Of a DNA stretch of 63,318 bases, positions 35,775 through 43,759 are shown piece after piece. Location: the NCBI GenBank assembly GCA_014799475.1, contig JAAVHX010000015.1, positions 121,222-184,539 on the forward strand, read 5' to 3'. The stretch's first letter is position 1; each line of letters opens with the position of its first letter. Under the pieces are notes generated by a model. The model searched no databases and was not told the DNA's origin. It saw nothing but the letters and a program-made list of their open reading frames with translations. The position numbers were made by a program, and so were the translations under genes. The stretch is from Clostridiales bacterium. GTDB taxonomy: Bacteria; Bacillota; Clostridia; Oscillospirales; Oscillospiraceae.

Positions 35775-36764
35775 TTAAATAGCATATCGGTACATCACGC
35801 CCACGAACGCCAGCAGGCAGAACGCCACGGTGATGCCGGTGAAGGTGAGCACGATGCGCACCTCGCTCCAGCCGCCCAGCTCCAGGTGGTGGTGGAGGGG
35901 CGCCATGCGGAAAATACGCTTGCCGTGGGTGAGCTTGAAATAGCCCACCTGGATGATGTCGCTCATGGTCTCGGCGATGTAGATGATGCCCACGGGCACC
36001 AGCACCAGGGGCACGTCCAGGGCAAACGCCATGCCGCACACCGCGCCCCCCAGGAACAGCGAGCCGGTGTCCCCCATGAACACCTTGGCGGGGTGGAAAT
36101 TATACACCAGGAAGCCCAGCAGCCCCCCGGCCAGCGCCCCGGCGAAAACACTTACCGCGCCGAATTTCCACCAATGGGACAGCACCGCGAAAAATACCGA
36201 CACCGCCAGGGTCACCGATCCGGCCAAACCGTCCAGCCCGTCGGTGAGGTTGACCGCGTTGACACAGCCCACCATGACAAAGGCGGCAAACACCAGGTAC
36301 AGCCCCCAGGGCAGGGGCACGGTGGTATTGACAAAGGGGATATACAGGTTGGGGCTAAGGTGGTGGCTGTTCCGCAGCAGCGCCAGGAACGCGATGGCCG
36401 CCGCCAGCTGAAGCAAAAACTTCCACCCGGCGGTGAGGCCGGTGTTCTCACGCTTGCGGATCTTGGCAAAGTCGTCCACAAAGCCGATGGCGCCGCACAC
36501 CAGGGCGAAGCCCAGCACAAACACCGCCTGCCAGCTCCCCTCCGCCATGTCCCGCCAGCCGAAGGCAATGACCGCCACGATCACCGCCAGGATGAACATG
36601 ATGCCCCCCATGGTGGGGGTGCCCTCCTTGTTTTTGTGCCAGTTGGGGCCGATCTCCTTGATGGACTGGCCCGCGTGCAGGGCCCGCAGGGCGGGGATCA
36701 GGAACCATCCCACCGCCGCCGAGATCACAAAGGCGGTCAGCGCCGCCAGCAGTATCCGCGTCAT
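35775..36764 (-). CDS. mraY: Phospho-MurNAc-pentapeptide translocase MraY
   Basis: A 329-residue membrane enzyme with about ten helices that makes lipid I. The TPTMGGIMFILA motif, the catalytic aspartates in FVDDFAKIRK, NLTDGLDGLAG and NFHPAKVFMGDTGSLFLGG, and the cytosolic HHHLELGGW loop are all present. ATG follows GGAGG by seven bases. It is preceded by the vestigial Mur-ligase gene and followed by ftsW. Confidence 0.97.
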   Translation of the reverse strand: MTRILLAALTAFVISAAVGWFLIPALRALHAGQSIKEIGPNWHKNKEGTPTMGGIMFILAVIVAVIAFGWRDMAEGSWQAVFVLGFALVCGAIGFVDDFAKIRKRENTGLTAGWKFLLQLAAAIAFLALLRNSHHLSPNLYIPFVNTTVPLPWGLYLVFAAFVMVGCVNAVNLTDGLDGLAGSVTLAVSVFFAVLSHWWKFGAVSVFAGALAGGLLGFLVYNFHPAKVFMGDTGSLFLGGAVCGMAFALDVPLVLVPVGIIYIAETMSDIIQVGYFKLTHGKRIFRMAPLHHHLELGGWSEVRIVLTFTGITVAFCLLAFVGVMYRYAI

Positions 36765-36810
36765 AATTTTTCCTCCATACTCTCTTTCGTATTTTCCGTT
36801 CTCTTTTCCT

Positions 36811-37329
36811 TCAGCCGTTCAGCCGGGCCGCCGCCTCGCTCAGCGGCACGCCCAGCGCCAGCGCCCCCGCCAGGGCGGCCAGGTGGTCGTACAATCGGGG
36901 CTCCTCCCCCGCGCTCACCCGCACCCGGGTCAGCTCCCCCTGGGCGGTCAAAGCCTCGAACTCCAGCCGCTCTCCCCGGAGACGCACATTTTTGGCGGTG
37001 AGGTCCGCCTGGGGCCGCCCGTCGGAGTAAGCGTATACCGTCCCCGGCATAGCCCGCGCCAGCCGGCGCCCCTCCGGATCGTCCAGCCCCACAATGGTCA
37101 CATCCGCCCTGGGGGACAGCGCCCACCGGGCCGCGGCGCAGCCGCTCAGCGTCCTTTGGGCGGGCTGGTCGAAGTTCTCCACCACCACCGCGCGGCAGCG
37201 CCCTTCATACAGCGCCGCCTGGCAGGGGGTCAGCTCCATCACCGGGTGGGGCAGCAGCCTGCGCAGCAGCCGCGCCGTCAGCGTGCCGCCCCGGCCCACC
37301 ACCGCCACGGGAGCTTCTATCCTACCCAT
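36811..37329 (-). CDS. Vestigial Mur-ligase-like protein in the dcw cluster
   Basis: A 172-residue frame at the position where murE/murF stand in related clusters. It begins MGRIEAPVAVVGRGG, and the second half (VTIVGLDDPEGRRLARAM, then DHLAALAGALALGVPLSEAAARL) resembles the central-domain end of Mur ligases, where the product helix and ALALGV loop lie. The ATP-binding GKTTT loop and C-terminal glutamate-ligase domain are absent. It starts before the spoVD-type PBP stop (four-base-scale overlap), so it is translated. It may be a pseudoenzyme or regulator; remnant status is inferred. Confidence 0.6.
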   Translation of the reverse strand: MGRIEAPVAVVGRGGTLTARLLRRLLPHPVMELTPCQAALYEGRCRAVVVENFDQPAQRTLSGCAAARWALSPRADVTIVGLDDPEGRRLARAMPGTVYAYSDGRPQADLTAKNVRLRGERLEFEALTAQGELTRVRVSAGEEPRLYDHLAALAGALALGVPLSEAAARLNG

Positions 37330-39745
37330 TAAGGTCGCCATACGCAACACTACTCACAAACCGCACCTCCACCACGGTACCCGGGGATACCATCGTTCCC
37401 GCGCCTACCGACTGGGCGGCCATCACCACCGTCGGGTCAGTGTAGTCCACCACGCCGGTGGCCCGCATGAACAGGCCCGTCTCCTCCAGCTTGGACTTGG
37501 CCGCTGTGGGGCTCATGCCCGACAGGTCGGGGGTCTCCACCTGGGCGTTGGGGACCTCATCCCCCAGATACAGGATCACGTTGGAGCCGCCGGGGATGGA
37601 CACGCCGGCGGAGGGCACCTGGTGAGTGACGGTATTGCCCGTACCTATGGTGCGGCACTCAAAGCCCGAGTTTTGAATGATGGTTTTGGCCACCGTCAGC
37701 TCATTACCTACCACGTAGGGCATGAGGGTATCGGCTCCCGCCAACTCATCGCCGGAATACTGCTTTTCAATGCCCATGTAGTCCAGGATGTCGGCAATGA
37801 GCGCCCCGGCCATGGGGGCGGCGATGTTGCCGCCGCTGATGTAGGTGCCGCCGGCGGTGGAGCTGGAGCCCGGGCCGGAACGCTTGGGCGTGTCGTACAC
37901 CAGCAGCACCAGCACCTGGGGATCGTCCGCCGGGGCAAAGCCCATAAAGGAGCACATAACATCGTTATTATAGCCGGGCTCGTTTTTCCGATCCAGCAAT
38001 TCCGAGGTGCCCGTTTTGCCGCCGATGCGGTAGCCGATCTGATAGGCGTTGTGGCCGGAGTCGTTGGCCACAACGCTCTCCAGGATGCCCCGCATTTTCT
38101 CAGAGGTGGACTCGCTGATGACCTGGCGCACCTCCTGAACCTCGTGGTAGAACACAGTGTTATTGTCCCCGTCGCTGATGGTCTGCACCACGTAGGGCTG
38201 GAACAGGTGCCCGCCGTTGATGACGGCGGCAAAGGCGGTGATCATCTCCAGGGGGGTGACCTTGAAGCGCTGGCCAAAGGAGCTAGTGGCCAGCTCTAGC
38301 GACGCGTTGATGCTCTTAAAATGATCCTCCGTCCAGAAGATGCCCTTCTCCTCTCCGCTCAGGTCGATGCCAGTCTTCTCCCGCAAGCCAAAATCATTCC
38401 AATACTTCCAGGTGGTCTCCGCCCCGATCTGCTCCGCGATGTCCATCAGCGCCACGTTGCAGGAGTTGCCCACCGCTTTGGTCAGGTCCTGCTCCCCGTG
38501 GCCGCCCTTTTTATGACAGTTGATGGGGTCATTTACGCCCGGAAACTTTTTGGAGCCGCCGCAGTAGTAGGTGCTGTCCAGGGAGATGATGCCCTCCTCC
38601 AGTCCGATGGCCACTGTGATGGGCTTGAATACCGACCCGGGCTCATAGGTCTCGTCCAGGGTGCGGTTGCGCATCTGCTTGTTCCACGCTTCCTTCCAGG
38701 CGTCGTTGGCCTCCTGGCTGTCGTCGCCGTATTCCGCCGCCACCTCGTCCACCTGGGCCTGAAGCTCCTCGCTGAGGATGGTCCCCCAGTTGTTGGGGTC
38801 GAAATCCGGGCTGCTGGCCATGGCCAGCACCGCCCCCGTCTGGGGGTCGATGGCCAGGCCAAAGGCGCCGGCCTGCACGTCATACGTCTCGATGCCCTCG
38901 GCCAGGGTCTGCTCCAGCATGGCCTGGATGCGCTCGTCGATGGTGAGGTAGACGTTATAGCCGTTTTGGGCGTCGAAATACATCTCGTAGCCGGAGATCA
39001 TATCCTGGCTGCGCCCGTTGACCGAGGTGACCACCCGGCCCAGCTCGCCGGACAGCGCGTCCTCATATCCCAGCTCGACGCCGGACTTCCCCACCTTGTT
39101 TTCGCCGCTGGTTTCGGTTTGGCCCATATAACCCAGCACATGGGAGCCGATGGAGGAATAGGGATAATACCGCTTGCTGCTGGGGGTGAGCTGGAGCCCC
39201 ACGGACAGTTTATTCTTGCTGATGAACTCCCGCGCCTTCTCCGCGTCCTCTTCCTCCAGCTCGTAGTACAGCACCTCATAGCCGGAGCTGATGCGCTCGA
39301 TCCGGGTCCACAGCCGCTCCTCGTCATAGCCGAACAGATCCACGATGCCGTCCACGATGGTCTTGCGCAGGTCGTACAGGGCTTTCTCATAGGCGGCCTC
39401 GTCCAGCTTGCCGTCCTCGTCCTTGTAGTCGTCCTTGCTGACGGAGCTGTAGATGGTCATGGGGTTCAGGATCAGCTTGTAGACCGTGGCGGACATGGCC
39501 AGGGTGCGGCCCTCCCGGTCATAAATAGCGCCCCGGCTGGCGGCCACGGACACGCTCTTGGTCTGCTGGTTGGCCGCCCGCTCCTCCCATTGGCTGTGCT
39601 CCACGATCTGGAGCTTATAGAGCTGGCCGATGAGGGGGAGGAAAATGCCGATGCCCAGCACAGCCATCAGGAAGATGGTGCGCCGGAACAGGCTTCTGTT
39701 GTTTTTCCCCTCCGCGCGGCGGGGCTTGTGGTCAGCGTTCTGCAT
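37322..39745 (-). CDS. Class B penicillin-binding protein with PASTA domains (SpoVD/FtsI-type)
   Basis: An 807-residue transpeptidase. N-terminal helix (about 20-45), dimerisation domain, then catalytic motifs EPGSVFK (SxxK), GNSCN (SxN) and GGKTGTS (KTG). Two C-terminal PASTA repeats start near TLMPYVVGNELTVAK and VETPDLSGMSPTAA. These make it either SpoVD (spore cortex) or the septal FtsI of this lineage. ATG 39745 lies nine bases after AGGAG; the longer frame to 39775 has no site. It is between ftsL and the Mur-ligase remnant. Confidence 0.93.
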   Translation of the reverse strand: MQNADHKPRRAEGKNNRSLFRRTIFLMAVLGIGIFLPLIGQLYKLQIVEHSQWEERAANQQTKSVSVAASRGAIYDREGRTLAMSATVYKLILNPMTIYSSVSKDDYKDEDGKLDEAAYEKALYDLRKTIVDGIVDLFGYDEERLWTRIERISSGYEVLYYELEEEDAEKAREFISKNKLSVGLQLTPSSKRYYPYSSIGSHVLGYMGQTETSGENKVGKSGVELGYEDALSGELGRVVTSVNGRSQDMISGYEMYFDAQNGYNVYLTIDERIQAMLEQTLAEGIETYDVQAGAFGLAIDPQTGAVLAMASSPDFDPNNWGTILSEELQAQVDEVAAEYGDDSQEANDAWKEAWNKQMRNRTLDETYEPGSVFKPITVAIGLEEGIISLDSTYYCGGSKKFPGVNDPINCHKKGGHGEQDLTKAVGNSCNVALMDIAEQIGAETTWKYWNDFGLREKTGIDLSGEEKGIFWTEDHFKSINASLELATSSFGQRFKVTPLEMITAFAAVINGGHLFQPYVVQTISDGDNNTVFYHEVQEVRQVISESTSEKMRGILESVVANDSGHNAYQIGYRIGGKTGTSELLDRKNEPGYNNDVMCSFMGFAPADDPQVLVLLVYDTPKRSGPGSSSTAGGTYISGGNIAAPMAGALIADILDYMGIEKQYSGDELAGADTLMPYVVGNELTVAKTIIQNSGFECRTIGTGNTVTHQVPSAGVSIPGGSNVILYLGDEVPNAQVETPDLSGMSPTAAKSKLEETGLFMRATGVVDYTDPTVVMAAQSVGAGTMVSPGTVVEVRFVSSVAYGDLNG

Positions 39746-39867
39746 AAGGCTTCGCTCCTGCTTCTTCGATGTCATCGGGCTTATGGGAGAAGGGCGCGGG
39801 AAGCCAGTGCATTCCTCACGCCCCTCCTATCTCTGTATGGGTCAATGTATGTGCGGGGACAAGTTTT

Positions 39868-40440
39868 TTATGACAGCAGCCCGGCGAAAAAGCGCTCCGC
39901 CCGCTGGAGCATCCCGGACAGGCCCTCTCCCGCGCCGTCATAGTACACCACGTTATCCTCGGCGGACAGGTCGAGATACACCGTCTGCCCCGCCCCGGGC
40001 TTGATCATGGTGCCGTCGGACAGGAACTGCTTCTCAATGGCCTCCAGGTCGTACACCAGCTCATACTTGGCCAGCAGCGTCCGGTTTTCGTCCTGGAGGT
40101 TGGACAGCTCGTCGCGCAGCTTCACGATGTCGTTGTTGGCGGTGGCCAGCTGGGCGCAGCTCATCACCAGCAGCAGCGCGCAGGCCAGCACCACGAACAG
40201 CCCCACCACGGCAAAGGGGGCCACCGCCCCCTGGGGGCGGACCTGTACGCTGGGCCGTACCGCCGGACGCCTGCGGGGGCGGGACTGGGGGCGGCGCCGG
40301 GGCTCCGGGCGGCGGACGGTATTGCCCTGTATCCGCTCCTTCCGGGCAGGCTCCCGGATGGGCTCCTGCTCAAACTCCGGCTGATATGCCACGCTGCCGT
40401 AGGTACGGTATCTTCTGTTGTTCCTGCGCTCAGTCGCCAT
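39868..40440 (-). CDS. ftsL: Cell division protein FtsL-like
   Basis: A 190-residue bitopic protein. The N-terminal 70 residues are arginine- and proline-rich (RRNNRRYRTYG, then RRPQSRPRRRPAVRP), followed by a transmembrane helix (about 75-100) and a leucine-zipper coiled coil (NNDIVKLRDELSNLQDENRTLLAKYE). The C-terminal part is short. It stands between rsmH and the PBP, the standard ftsL place, and sequence alone would support only septum-formation-initiator-like. ATG 40440 follows AGGAG. Confidence 0.85.
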   Translation of the reverse strand: MATERRNNRRYRTYGSVAYQPEFEQEPIREPARKERIQGNTVRRPEPRRRPQSRPRRRPAVRPSVQVRPQGAVAPFAVVGLFVVLACALLLVMSCAQLATANNDIVKLRDELSNLQDENRTLLAKYELVYDLEAIEKQFLSDGTMIKPGAGQTVYLDLSAEDNVVYYDGAGEGLSGMLQRAERFFAGLLS

Positions 40441-40496
40441 GGGGCTCTCCTCCGTACTTGTTCCGTGCCCCACTGTGCTGCCCGCAGGGTCTGGGT

Positions 40497-41429
40497 TTAT
40501 ACCTTCTCCGCCACCCTCAGCTTCGCGCTGCGGGCGCGGGGATTTTCGTTCAGCTCTCTCTCGTCCGCCACAATGGGCCGTTTGCCGATCAGCTTCACCT
40601 TGGGCGTCTTGCCGCACACGCACACTGGGAAATCCGGCGGACAGGTACAGCCCTTTGCCCAGCCGGCGTAGGCGGTCTTGACCAGCCTGTCCTCCAGCGA
40701 GTGGAAAGAGATGATCGCCAGCCGCCCCCCCGGATCCAGCGCGTCCAGCGCCGCCTCCAGCAGCCGCTCCACCTCGCCCAGCTCGTCGTTCACCGCGATG
40801 CGGATGGCCTGGAAGGAGCGCTTGGCGGGGTGCTGCTTCTCCCTTCTCGCCTTGGCGGGCATGGCCTCCCGGACGATCTCCGCCAATTGGCCCGTGGTCT
40901 CGATGGGCCCCTGCGCCCGCTCCCGGGCGATGGCGGCGGCGATGAGCCCGGAATAACGCTCCTCGCCGTACTGCCAGAGGATGCGCTTCAGCTCCTCCTG
41001 GCCCCAGCCGTTCACCACATCCCTGGCCGTGAGGGGCGCGGACTGATCCATGCGCATATCCAAGGGAGCGTCCTGCAAGTAGGAAAACCCCCGGCTGCCG
41101 TCGTCCAACTGGGGGGAGGACACCCCCAGGTCGAACAGCATCCCGTCCACCCCGTCCACGCCCAGCGAGGCCAGGATGGCCCTCAGATCACCAAAGTTCC
41201 CCCGCACCAGGGTCACCTTGTCCATGTGACCCGCAAGGCGCTCGGGGGCGGCGTCCAGCGCCGCCTTATCCCGGTCAATGGCGATCAGCCTTCCGGTGGT
41301 GAGCCGCTTCACGATTTCCAGCGAATGGCCCGCCCGGCCCAGGGTGCCGTCCACGTAGACGCCGTCGGGCCGGATATTCAAACCGTCCAGGCACTCGTTC
41401 AGGAGTACCGGCTTATGGGTGTATTCCAT
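40497..41429 (-). CDS. rsmH: 16S rRNA (cytosine-1402-N4) methyltransferase
   Basis: A 310-residue RsmH (MraW) beginning MEYTHKPVLLNECLDGLN, with the SAM-binding segment VDGTLGRAGHS, RDKAALDAAPERL, LFDLGVSSPQLD, the RGFSYLQDAPLDMRMDQ segment and the late HSLEDRLVK. It modifies the ribosomal P site. It is second in the dcw cluster, six bases after mraZ, and is followed by ftsL. Confidence 0.97.
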   Translation of the reverse strand: MEYTHKPVLLNECLDGLNIRPDGVYVDGTLGRAGHSLEIVKRLTTGRLIAIDRDKAALDAAPERLAGHMDKVTLVRGNFGDLRAILASLGVDGVDGMLFDLGVSSPQLDDGSRGFSYLQDAPLDMRMDQSAPLTARDVVNGWGQEELKRILWQYGEERYSGLIAAAIARERAQGPIETTGQLAEIVREAMPAKARREKQHPAKRSFQAIRIAVNDELGEVERLLEAALDALDPGGRLAIISFHSLEDRLVKTAYAGWAKGCTCPPDFPVCVCGKTPKVKLIGKRPIVADERELNENPRARSAKLRVAEKV

Positions 41430-41435
41430 ATCGCG

Positions 41436-41852
41436 TCAAATCCCCAGGTTCTTCATCAGATTGGCAATGGTCTCCGGGTTGAGCTGCTGCTGGGTCTTGG
41501 CCCTCCAGTTGTCCGCGCTCCAGATCTGGGCCCTGTCGTTGTTGCCGGTGATGACCACATCCCGGTCGATTTTGGCGTAGTCCTTTAAATAGGACGGCAC
41601 CTGAAAGCGCCACTGCTTGTCCGCCTCGCACAGCTGAGCGGAGGCGAAGAACAGATCCATGGCCGCCGCGTCGGTGGTGGACAGCTCGGACACCCGCGCG
41701 CGCAGCTTGTCCCATGTCTCCATGGGGTAGAGGGTCAGGTTCTCCTTCACACCCACGGCCAGGTAAAAGGCGGAGCCCAGCTTATCCCGGAGCTTGGAGG
41801 GCACGATGAGACGGCCGGCGTTGTCGATGCTGTGCTCATAGGTGCCGGTCAT
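41436..41852 (-). CDS. mraZ: Transcriptional regulator MraZ
   Basis: A 138-residue AbrB-like swapped-hairpin protein with two repeats: GTYEHSIDNAGRLIVPSKLR near the N-terminus and a second half with degenerate DRDVVITGNNDRAQIWSADNW. MraZ binds repeated TGG-type sites before its own gene and represses the dcw cluster. ATG follows GGAGG by seven bases. First gene of the cluster; candidate binding repeats lie just upstream (41861-41906). Confidence 0.95.
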   Translation of the reverse strand: MTGTYEHSIDNAGRLIVPSKLRDKLGSAFYLAVGVKENLTLYPMETWDKLRARVSELSTTDAAAMDLFFASAQLCEADKQWRFQVPSYLKDYAKIDRDVVITGNNDRAQIWSADNWRAKTQQQLNPETIANLMKNLGI

Positions 41853-41860
41853 CCTGATCC

Positions 41861-41906
41861 CTCCATTCTACTCCTATTTTAGATCATTTTACTCCATTTC
41901 ACTCCA
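41861..41906 (-). promoter_or_regulatory. MraZ binding repeats
   Basis: On the minus strand TGGAG occurs at 41902-41906 and 41892-41896, exactly ten bases apart, then degenerate TGATC/AGGAG steps, then TGGAG at 41861-41865. They lie between the -10 and the mraZ start, the place MraZ binds in other bacteria. Confidence 0.65.
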
Positions 41907-41917
41907 CTACGCTTTTC

Positions 41918-41946
41918 AGTATACTCTAGCCACCTATAAATTGCAA
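41918..41946 (-). promoter_or_regulatory. Promoter of the dcw cluster
   Basis: On the minus strand TTGCAA (41941-41946), 17-base spacer, TATACT (41918-41923), upstream of the MraZ repeats and mraZ. Confidence 0.75.
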
Positions 41947-42084
41947 GAACTTTTTTCCATGATTTTGCCCATTTTACAGGAATAAACGGCCGAATTTAAT
42001 CGAACAGTCATTCGTTCTCTTTTTGTTCGATATAAGGTGTGGGGGCAGGCCAACCGGCCCGCCCCCACATCTTGTTGCGCAGAA

Positions 42085-42114
42085 AAAAGCCCCGCCGCGG
42101 TCTCCCGCGGCGGG
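42085..42114 (-). terminator. Terminator between the coiled-coil gene and mraZ
   Basis: CCCGCCGCGG pairs with CCGCGGCGGG, followed on the minus strand by GCTTTTTTC. A second hairpin of GTGGGGGC/GCCCCCAC type at 42037-42068 follows but has no T tract. The rest of 41947-42146 shows nothing else. Confidence 0.88.
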
Positions 42115-42146
42115 ACTGAAAAGCTGGGCTATATTCTTTTTCGCGT

Positions 42147-42671
42147 TCACTCGTCCGCCTCAGCGTCGTACATCCGGCTGCCGCCGGACTGGCTCGAGGA
42201 GGAGGAACCGCCTCCGCCCATGCCGGAGCGGAACTGGTTGTGTACCTGGCGCATCTCCGCGTGGGCGGCGGCCAGGGCATCCTCCGTCCGGCGCAGCAGA
42301 TCCACGCAGTACTCGTTGGTCTCCCGGCAGGTCTTTTTGGCCTCCTCGTCGGCGTGGGCCAGCACCTCCCGGGCCTTCTGCCGGGCCTGGTTCATCACCG
42401 GCATCTCGCTCACCATCTGGGTAGCCTCGATCTCCGCCCGCTTGCGGATCTCCTCCGCCTCCCGCTTGGCGGCGGCCAAGTACTCATTCCGGGCGTTGAG
42501 GATCTTCCGAGCCTCCGCCAGATCCACCGGGAGCTGCTTTTTTGCGTCCTCGATCAGATCCAGCGCCTTATCCCGGTCGATCACGCACTTATCGCTGCTA
42601 AACGCGGCGTTTTTCGCCTCGTCAACCATATCAAAGAGCATATCCAGCAGTTCGTCCACGGCTGTCGCCAT
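42147..42671 (-). CDS. Coiled-coil protein of unknown function
   Basis: A 174-residue, highly charged, almost wholly helical protein. Residues 1-60 are helical, 50-125 form a long coiled coil (EYLAAAKREAEEIRKRAEIEA, then ARQKAREVLAHADEEAKK), and the tail is Gly/Ser-rich (GMGGGGSSSSSQSGG). No enzyme motif is seen. Similar clostridial proteins next to coaD are often labelled ATPase or DivIVA-like, without evidence. ATG follows GGAGAG. It is the last gene of the coaD-rsmD-uvrC run. Confidence 0.75.
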   Translation of the reverse strand: MATAVDELLDMLFDMVDEAKNAAFSSDKCVIDRDKALDLIEDAKKQLPVDLAEARKILNARNEYLAAAKREAEEIRKRAEIEATQMVSEMPVMNQARQKAREVLAHADEEAKKTCRETNEYCVDLLRRTEDALAAAHAEMRQVHNQFRSGMGGGGSSSSSQSGGSRMYDAEADE

Positions 42672-42709
42672 GCGTCATCTCTCCTTTTGATGTAAAATCT
42701 GCCCACTTC

Positions 42710-43210
42710 TTATAGATAATCCTGCCCGCTCGCCGCCACCTTGGCCCGCACCTGCTCGATGATCTGCCGGGGCACGAAGTCGGACAGGTCCGCCCCGTAC
42801 CGGGCCAGCTCCTTCACCACGGTGGAGCTGAGATAAGCGTACTTGGGCCGGGTGTAGAGAAACACTGTATCCAGCTTGGGGTAGAGCTTGGCGTTGACCA
42901 TGGCCATCTGGATCTCCGCCTCGTAGTCGGACACCGCCCGAAGCCCCTTCACCAGCACCCGGGCACGGTGGCTCTTGGCGTATTCCGCCACCAGCTCCCG
43001 GGAACAGTCCACCTTCACGTTGGGCAGCTCCTCCGTCACCTGACGGATCAGCGCCACCCGCTCCTCCGGGGAAAACAGCCCGCCCGTCTTGGCGGAGTTG
43101 ACGCTGACGCAGACGATCAGCTCATCGAAAATGGCCGAGGCACGCTTGATGATGTCCAGGTGGCCCAACGTCACCGGGTCAAAGCTGCCGGGATAGATGG
43201 CACGTCTCAT
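42710..43210 (-). CDS. coaD: Phosphopantetheine adenylyltransferase
   Basis: A 166-residue CoaD (CoA synthesis, step four). It has the nucleotidyltransferase entry YPGSFDPVTLGHLDIIKRA with the HxGH motif, the phosphopantetheine region VKGLRAVSDYEAEIQMA, and YAYLSSTVVKELARYGAD with the ATP-contacting SSTxxK-type end. ATG follows GGAGGG by eight bases. Three bases after rsmD, a conserved pair in Firmicutes. Confidence 0.97.
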   Translation of the reverse strand: MRRAIYPGSFDPVTLGHLDIIKRASAIFDELIVCVSVNSAKTGGLFSPEERVALIRQVTEELPNVKVDCSRELVAEYAKSHRARVLVKGLRAVSDYEAEIQMAMVNAKLYPKLDTVFLYTRPKYAYLSSTVVKELARYGADLSDFVPRQIIEQVRAKVAASGQDYL

Positions 43211-43213
43211 GGG

Positions 43214-43759
43214 TCATGCCCTCCTGCGGTACAGGGTGAATTTGATCCTGCCATAGCGGTACTCTCTCCCCTTTTCATAGGGGGCGGGGGGCTCGGGCAA
43301 GAGGCGGTCCGCCGGACTTTCGCATACTATTATACCATTTTCCACCACGATGTCAATTGCCGTAATGAGCTCCAGCGCCCGCTCCAGATTGCCGGAGGCA
43401 TAGGGCGGGTCCAGGAAGATGAGCCCATACCTCTCCCGGCAGCGGCTGAGGAACGCGGCAAAGTCCTTTCCGTGGCAGGCGGAGCGGTCCTCAAAGCCGC
43501 AGTTCTTGATGTTGCGCCGCACCACCTTCAGCGCGGCGGGGGTGCTGTCCACAAAGTCGCAGAACACCGCGCCCCGGGACAGCGCCTCGATGCCAAGCTG
43601 GCCGGTGCCCGCGAACAGGTCCAGCACCCGCCGCCCCTCAATATCGAACTGGATGGCGCTGAACAGCCCCTCCTTCACCCTGGATGTGGTGGGGCGGGTA
43701 TCCAGGCCGGGCAGCTCCTCTAAATGCCGCCCCTTGGCAATGCCGGTAATCACTCTCAT
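43214..43759 (-). CDS. rsmD: 16S rRNA (guanine-966-N2) methyltransferase
   Basis: A 181-residue RsmD. Seen: MRVITGIAKGRHLEELPG, TRPTTSRVKEGLFSAIQ, the SAM-binding VLDLFAGTGQLGIEALSRGA, and the catalytic motif IFLDPPYASG. It overlaps uvrC by four bases (ATGA) and precedes coaD by three, so the three genes form an operon. Length is normal. Confidence 0.96.
   Translation of the reverse strand: MRVITGIAKGRHLEELPGLDTRPTTSRVKEGLFSAIQFDIEGRRVLDLFAGTGQLGIEALSRGAVFCDFVDSTPAALKVVRRNIKNCGFEDRSACHGKDFAAFLSRCRERYGLIFLDPPYASGNLERALELITAIDIVVENGIIVCESPADRLLPEPPAPYEKGREYRYGRIKFTLYRRRA

Noticed and set aside
37322-37350. Frameshift between the PBP and the Mur-like gene
   Set aside because: Both frames have proper ends; the overlap of a few bases is a normal coupled arrangement.
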